In this document: piece after piece, positions 12,083 through 16,959 of the stretch
Layout of the letters: each line of letters begins with the position of its first letter
Numbering within the stretch: position 1 is the first letter of the stretch
Assembly (NCBI GenBank): GCA_035293965.1
Contig: DATGLW010000099.1
Coordinates: 1 to 16,959, forward strand
Reading direction: 5' to 3'
Source: DATGLW01 sp035293965
GTDB lineage: Bacteria > Actinomycetota > Acidimicrobiia > Acidimicrobiales > RAAP-2
Length of the DNA stretch: 16,959 nt
Notes under the pieces: generated by a model
Seen by the model: only the letters and a program-made list of their open reading frames with translations
The model's database searches: none
What the model was told of the DNA's origin: nothing
Made by a program: the position numbers and the translations under genes

Positions 12083-13465
12083 GTGACCGCCCGCGTCGAC
12101 GGCGCCCGCGTCGTGGCGGAGCTGCGTGCCGCGCTCCCCGAGGGCGCCGTCGTGACCGATCCGGCCGTCATGGAGGCCTACCGGCACGACCGGGCCGAGA
12201 CGGTGGTGCCCGGCCGTCCCCTGGCGGTCGTGCGCGCCACCGGCACGCCCGACGTGCGGGCGACCCTTGCGGTCGCCAGCCGCCACGGCGTGCCCGTCGT
12301 CCCCCGGGGTGCGGGCACCGGGCTGAGCGGCGGCTCGGCAGCGATCGACGGGTGCATCACGGTCTCGACCGAGCGAATGCGGCGGCTCGAGATCGACCCG
12401 GCGGCCATGCTGGCGGTGGTGGAGCCCGGCGCCCTCAACGCCGAGGTGAAAGAGGCGGCGCGGCGCGTGGGGCTGTGGTACCCGCCGGACCCCTCGAGCT
12501 TCGAGATCTGCTCCATCGGCGGCAACCTCGCCACCAACGCGGGGGGCCTGTGCTGCGTGAAGTACGGCGTCACCTCCGACTACGTGCTCGGCCTCGAGGT
12601 GGTGCTCGCCGACGGCACCGCGCTGCGGCTCGGGGGCCGGACGGTCAAGGACGTGGCCGGCTACGACCTCAAGCGGCTGTTCGTGGGTAGCGAGGGCACC
12701 CTCGGCGTCATCACCGAGGCCACCTTGCGCCTGCGCCCGCTGCCACCTCCGGTCTCCACCTTCGTGGCCACCTTCGGCGGGGTGGTGCCCGCCGGGCGAG
12801 CGGTGGCCGACATCGTGCGGTGCATCCGCCCAGCTGCCCTCGAGCTGATGGACCGGACCGCGATCCGGGCGGTGGAGGCGCGCACCCGGATGGGGCTCGA
12901 CGAGGGCTGCGGGGCCCTGCTCCTCGGGCAGGTGAACGCGAAGGGCGGCCAGGGTGACGGCGAGCTCGCCCGCGTGGCCGAGGCCTGCGAGCGGGCCGGC
13001 GCCGTCGAGGTCGTGGTCACAGACGACGGCCAGGAGGGCGAGCAGCTCATGGCCGCCCGCCGGATGGCCATCCCCGCCGTCGAGCGGCTCGGCACGGTCA
13101 TGATCGAGGACGTCGGCGTGCCGATCCCGCGGATCGCCGAGCTGGTCGCGGGGGTCGAGGCCGTTGCGGCCCGGCACGACACGACCATCGCCATGATCGG
13201 CCATGCGGGCGACGGCAACTTCCATCCGCTCGTCGTCTTCGACCGGGCCGACGAGCGTGCCGTGGCCCGCGCCCGGGCCGCCTATGGCGACACGATGGAG
13301 CTCGCTCTCGCCCTCGGCGGGACGGTCACCGGCGAGCACGGCATCGGTACGTTGAAGCTCCCCTGGCTCGGCGCGCAGCTGGGTGACGGCGTGCTCGCGC
13401 TGGCGCGCCGCATCAAGCACACCCTCGACCCAGCCGGGATCCTCAACCCGGGCAAGGCCCTCTAG
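12083..13465 (+). CDS. FAD-binding oxidase, GlcD/D-lactate dehydrogenase family
   Basis: A 460-residue flavoprotein with an N-terminal FAD-binding (PCMH-type) domain and a C-terminal FAD-oxidase domain. The FAD loop is PRGAGTGLSGG (74-84). YPPDPSS, SIGGNLATNAGG (144-155) and SEGTLGVITEA (203-213) follow. The C-domain has GHAGDGNFHP (373-382) and TGEHGIG (416-422). Relatives oxidise glycolate, D-lactate or other 2-hydroxy acids and pass electrons to a quinone or a partner subunit. No GlcE/GlcF or Fe-S partner is nearby, so the acceptor and substrate are unknown. The frame is open upstream, but GTG 12083 fits both the family N-terminus and a TAACGT hexamer 7 nt before it. Confidence 0.92.
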   Translation: MTARVDGARVVAELRAALPEGAVVTDPAVMEAYRHDRAETVVPGRPLAVVRATGTPDVRATLAVASRHGVPVVPRGAGTGLSGGSAAIDGCITVSTERMRRLEIDPAAMLAVVEPGALNAEVKEAARRVGLWYPPDPSSFEICSIGGNLATNAGGLCCVKYGVTSDYVLGLEVVLADGTALRLGGRTVKDVAGYDLKRLFVGSEGTLGVITEATLRLRPLPPPVSTFVATFGGVVPAGRAVADIVRCIRPAALELMDRTAIRAVEARTRMGLDEGCGALLLGQVNAKGGQGDGELARVAEACERAGAVEVVVTDDGQEGEQLMAARRMAIPAVERLGTVMIEDVGVPIPRIAELVAGVEAVAARHDTTIAMIGHAGDGNFHPLVVFDRADERAVARARAAYGDTMELALALGGTVTGEHGIGTLKLPWLGAQLGDGVLALARRIKHTLDPAGILNPGKAL

Positions 13466-13511
13466 CGACGCATCCCGAGCGTGCCCCAGCGGGCCACCGC
13501 GGGGCCGGACA

Positions 13512-13531
13512 GCTGAGCTGACCCCCTCAGC
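13512..13531. terminator. Hairpin in the oxidase/aconitase convergent gap
   Basis: GCTGAG (13512-13517) pairs with CTCAGC (13526-13531) over an 8-nt loop, 46 nt after the oxidase stop and just past the acnA stop. It is a modest 6-bp stem without a T-tract. Confidence 0.35.
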
Positions 13532-13552
13532 CAGCCAGCCGGCGCACCCCCC

Positions 13553-13572
<20 letters not shown>
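13522..13572. repeat. Tandem duplication of the acnA 3' end
   Basis: A 25-nt block at 13548-13572, covering the last acnA codons and the stop, is repeated at 13522-13546 with two mismatches. The step is 26 nt, so the outer copy is in another frame and is not translated as part of acnA. It looks like a small slippage duplication. Confidence 0.85.
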
Positions 13573-16258
<2,686 letters not shown>

Positions 16259-16264
16259 GGTGCC

Positions 16265-16270
16265 ATTCTG
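16265..16270 (-). promoter_or_regulatory. -10-like hexamer for leaderless acnA
   Basis: CAGAAT (16270-16265, minus strand) is 6 nt before ATG 16258 and no Shine-Dalgarno is present. The same hexamer with the same spacing serves the divergent gene on the other strand. Confidence 0.5.
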
Positions 16271-16304
16271 CCCCGGCCCCGCCTCGGCACGCCCCCGCGC
16301 ACCA

Positions 16305-16317
16305 CCGCAGGCTGCGG
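16305..16317. promoter_or_regulatory. Palindrome between divergent acnA and the repeat-protein gene
   Basis: CCGCAG-G-CTGCGG is a perfect 13-nt palindrome with a single central base. It lies between the two -10-like hexamers and overlaps the -35 zone of the rightward gene, so it could be an operator. No regulator can be named. Confidence 0.4.
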
Positions 16318-16335
16318 CGGTCGCAGCCCGTCTGG

Positions 16336-16341
16336 CAGAAT
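16336..16341 (+). promoter_or_regulatory. Extended -10 for the leaderless repeat-protein gene
   Basis: CAGAAT with a TGG just upstream (16333-16335, extended -10) is 6 nt before GTG 16348. No Shine-Dalgarno is visible. It mirrors the acnA element on the opposite strand. Confidence 0.45.
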
Positions 16342-16347
16342 CGACCC

Positions 16348-16959
16348 GTGGGTCGTGTGGCGGTCCGACCTGGCGGGTGGCGCTCGCGGGTGCACAGGGC
16401 GGGGCAATGGGCGCGCGCAGCACGCGTCGCGGCCGCTCCCCGTGCCCGATCCCATGGCACCCTCGGTGCACCGGCCAGCGTCGCCAGCGTCGCCAGCCTT
16501 CTCAGCCGGGCCGGCCTGGTCGCCCTCGCCAGTCTGGTCACCTTCGCCGCCGTGCTCCTCCGGCCGAGCGGCGCCGTCGCGACCTCCCCGCCGCTGCCGG
16601 CCGGCACGACGGTGGTGGGCGGCCTCGCACCTCACGTGTACCCCGGCGGCGGCCTGCTTCCCTTCGGCGACGCTCCCGCGCCCCCGGCCCTGACCGGTTC
16701 CTCCAACTCGCTCATGGTGGCGGCCGCAGCCTCACCCACCGGCCAAGGTCTGTGGCTGTTCGGTGCCGACGGGGGGGTCTTCGCCCTCGGTGGCGCGCCG
16801 TTCGAGGGCTCGCTCGGGAACCTCCGGCTCCAGGGGCCGGTGGTGGCGGGCGTGCCGACGCCGTCCGGGCAGGGGTACTGGATGGCCGCCCTCGACGGCG
16901 GGGTGTTCGCCTTCGGGGATGCCGGCTTCTACGGCTCGATGGGCGGCGTGCCGCTCAAC
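16348..16959 (+). CDS. Membrane-anchored or exported protein with propeller-like repeats (5' part, runs off the edge)
   Basis: An open frame from GTG 16348 continues to the right edge without a stop (204 codons seen). The first 54 residues are Arg/Ala-rich. A hydrophobic segment AGLVALASLVTFAAVLL (about 55-71) would be a signal anchor or uncleaved signal peptide. After it come repeats of roughly 40 residues: LLPFGDAP..., GGVFALGGAPFEGSLG... and GGVFAFGDAGFYGSMGG. The units are joined by SPTGQGLWLFGADGG and TPSGQGYWMAALDGG linkers. Such GYWxxxxDGGVFxFGDA repeats are, from memory, common in surface proteins of Acidimicrobiia and may form a beta-propeller; their role is unknown. The gene is divergent from acnA with 89 nt between starts. 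Confidence 0.8.
   Translation, partial: MGRVAVRPGGWRSRVHRAGQWARAARVAAAPRARSHGTLGAPASVASVASLLSRAGLVALASLVTFAAVLLRPSGAVATSPPLPAGTTVVGGLAPHVYPGGGLLPFGDAPAPPALTGSSNSLMVAAAASPTGQGLWLFGADGGVFALGGAPFEGSLGNLRLQGPVVAGVPTPSGQGYWMAALDGGVFAFGDAGFYGSMGGVPLN

Overview
The window is very GC-rich and gene-dense and carries mostly housekeeping genes. It looks like chromosomal DNA from an actinobacterium, most likely class Acidimicrobiia. The evidence is a WhiB regulator next to a PdtaS-type kinase, the actinobacterial MSMEG_4193/DUF3090/SCO1664 gene trio, an FrhB-type flavoprotein, heavy GTG start use, and a right-edge exported protein with GGVFAFGDAGFYGSMGG-type repeats that I associate with Acidimicrobiia. 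The lineage is inferred from content; no 16S gene is present. There are 15 complete genes and one partial gene at each edge. I see no tRNA, rRNA, insertion sequence, phage gene or CRISPR array.

Layout. 1-2477 (+): end of an unidentified gene, a PHP-family phosphoesterase, and a 500-residue PdtaS-like sensor kinase. 2478-2593: hairpins between the convergent kinase and whiB genes. 2594-2890 (-): a WhiB1-like iron-sulfur regulator with a perfect CRP-type palindrome in its leader. 2891-3211: a gene-free, repeat- and palindrome-rich stretch. 3212-4961 (+): etfB and etfA. 4962-5054: two hairpins between convergent genes. 5055-6906 (-): three overlapping genes, a histidine phosphatase, DUF3090 and a PI-kinase-like SCO1664 protein, forming a conserved but functionally unassigned system. 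7094-7792 (+): family-5 uracil-DNA glycosylase. 7797-8924 and 9016-9480 (-): a solitary FrhB-type Fe-S flavoprotein and a Bcp/PrxQ peroxiredoxin. 9481-9769: 21-nt tandem repeats, a promoter and a structured leader. 9770-11781 (+): DEAD-box RNA helicase and PIG-L deacetylase. 11782-12082: gene-free, with repeats spaced 60-61 nt. 12083-13465 (+): GlcD-type FAD oxidase. 13553-16258 (-): aconitase A. 16348 to the edge (+): partial membrane-anchored repeat protein.

How it works together. Several genes belong to redox and central metabolism (Etf, FAD oxidase, aconitase, peroxiredoxin, FrhB-type protein) and several products carry Fe-S clusters (WhiB, UDG, FrhB-type, aconitase). The kinase and WhiB1-like regulator are signalling genes whose neighbourhood matches, from memory, M. 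tuberculosis Rv3220c-Rv3219. Six genes that start transcription units share a (T/C/A)ANNNT hexamer 6-7 nt before the start codon and no clear Shine-Dalgarno, which suggests leaderless transcripts. The most interesting items are the unassigned three-gene system, the CRP-like site before whiB1, the leaderless-promoter pattern and the shared promoter regions between divergent genes.
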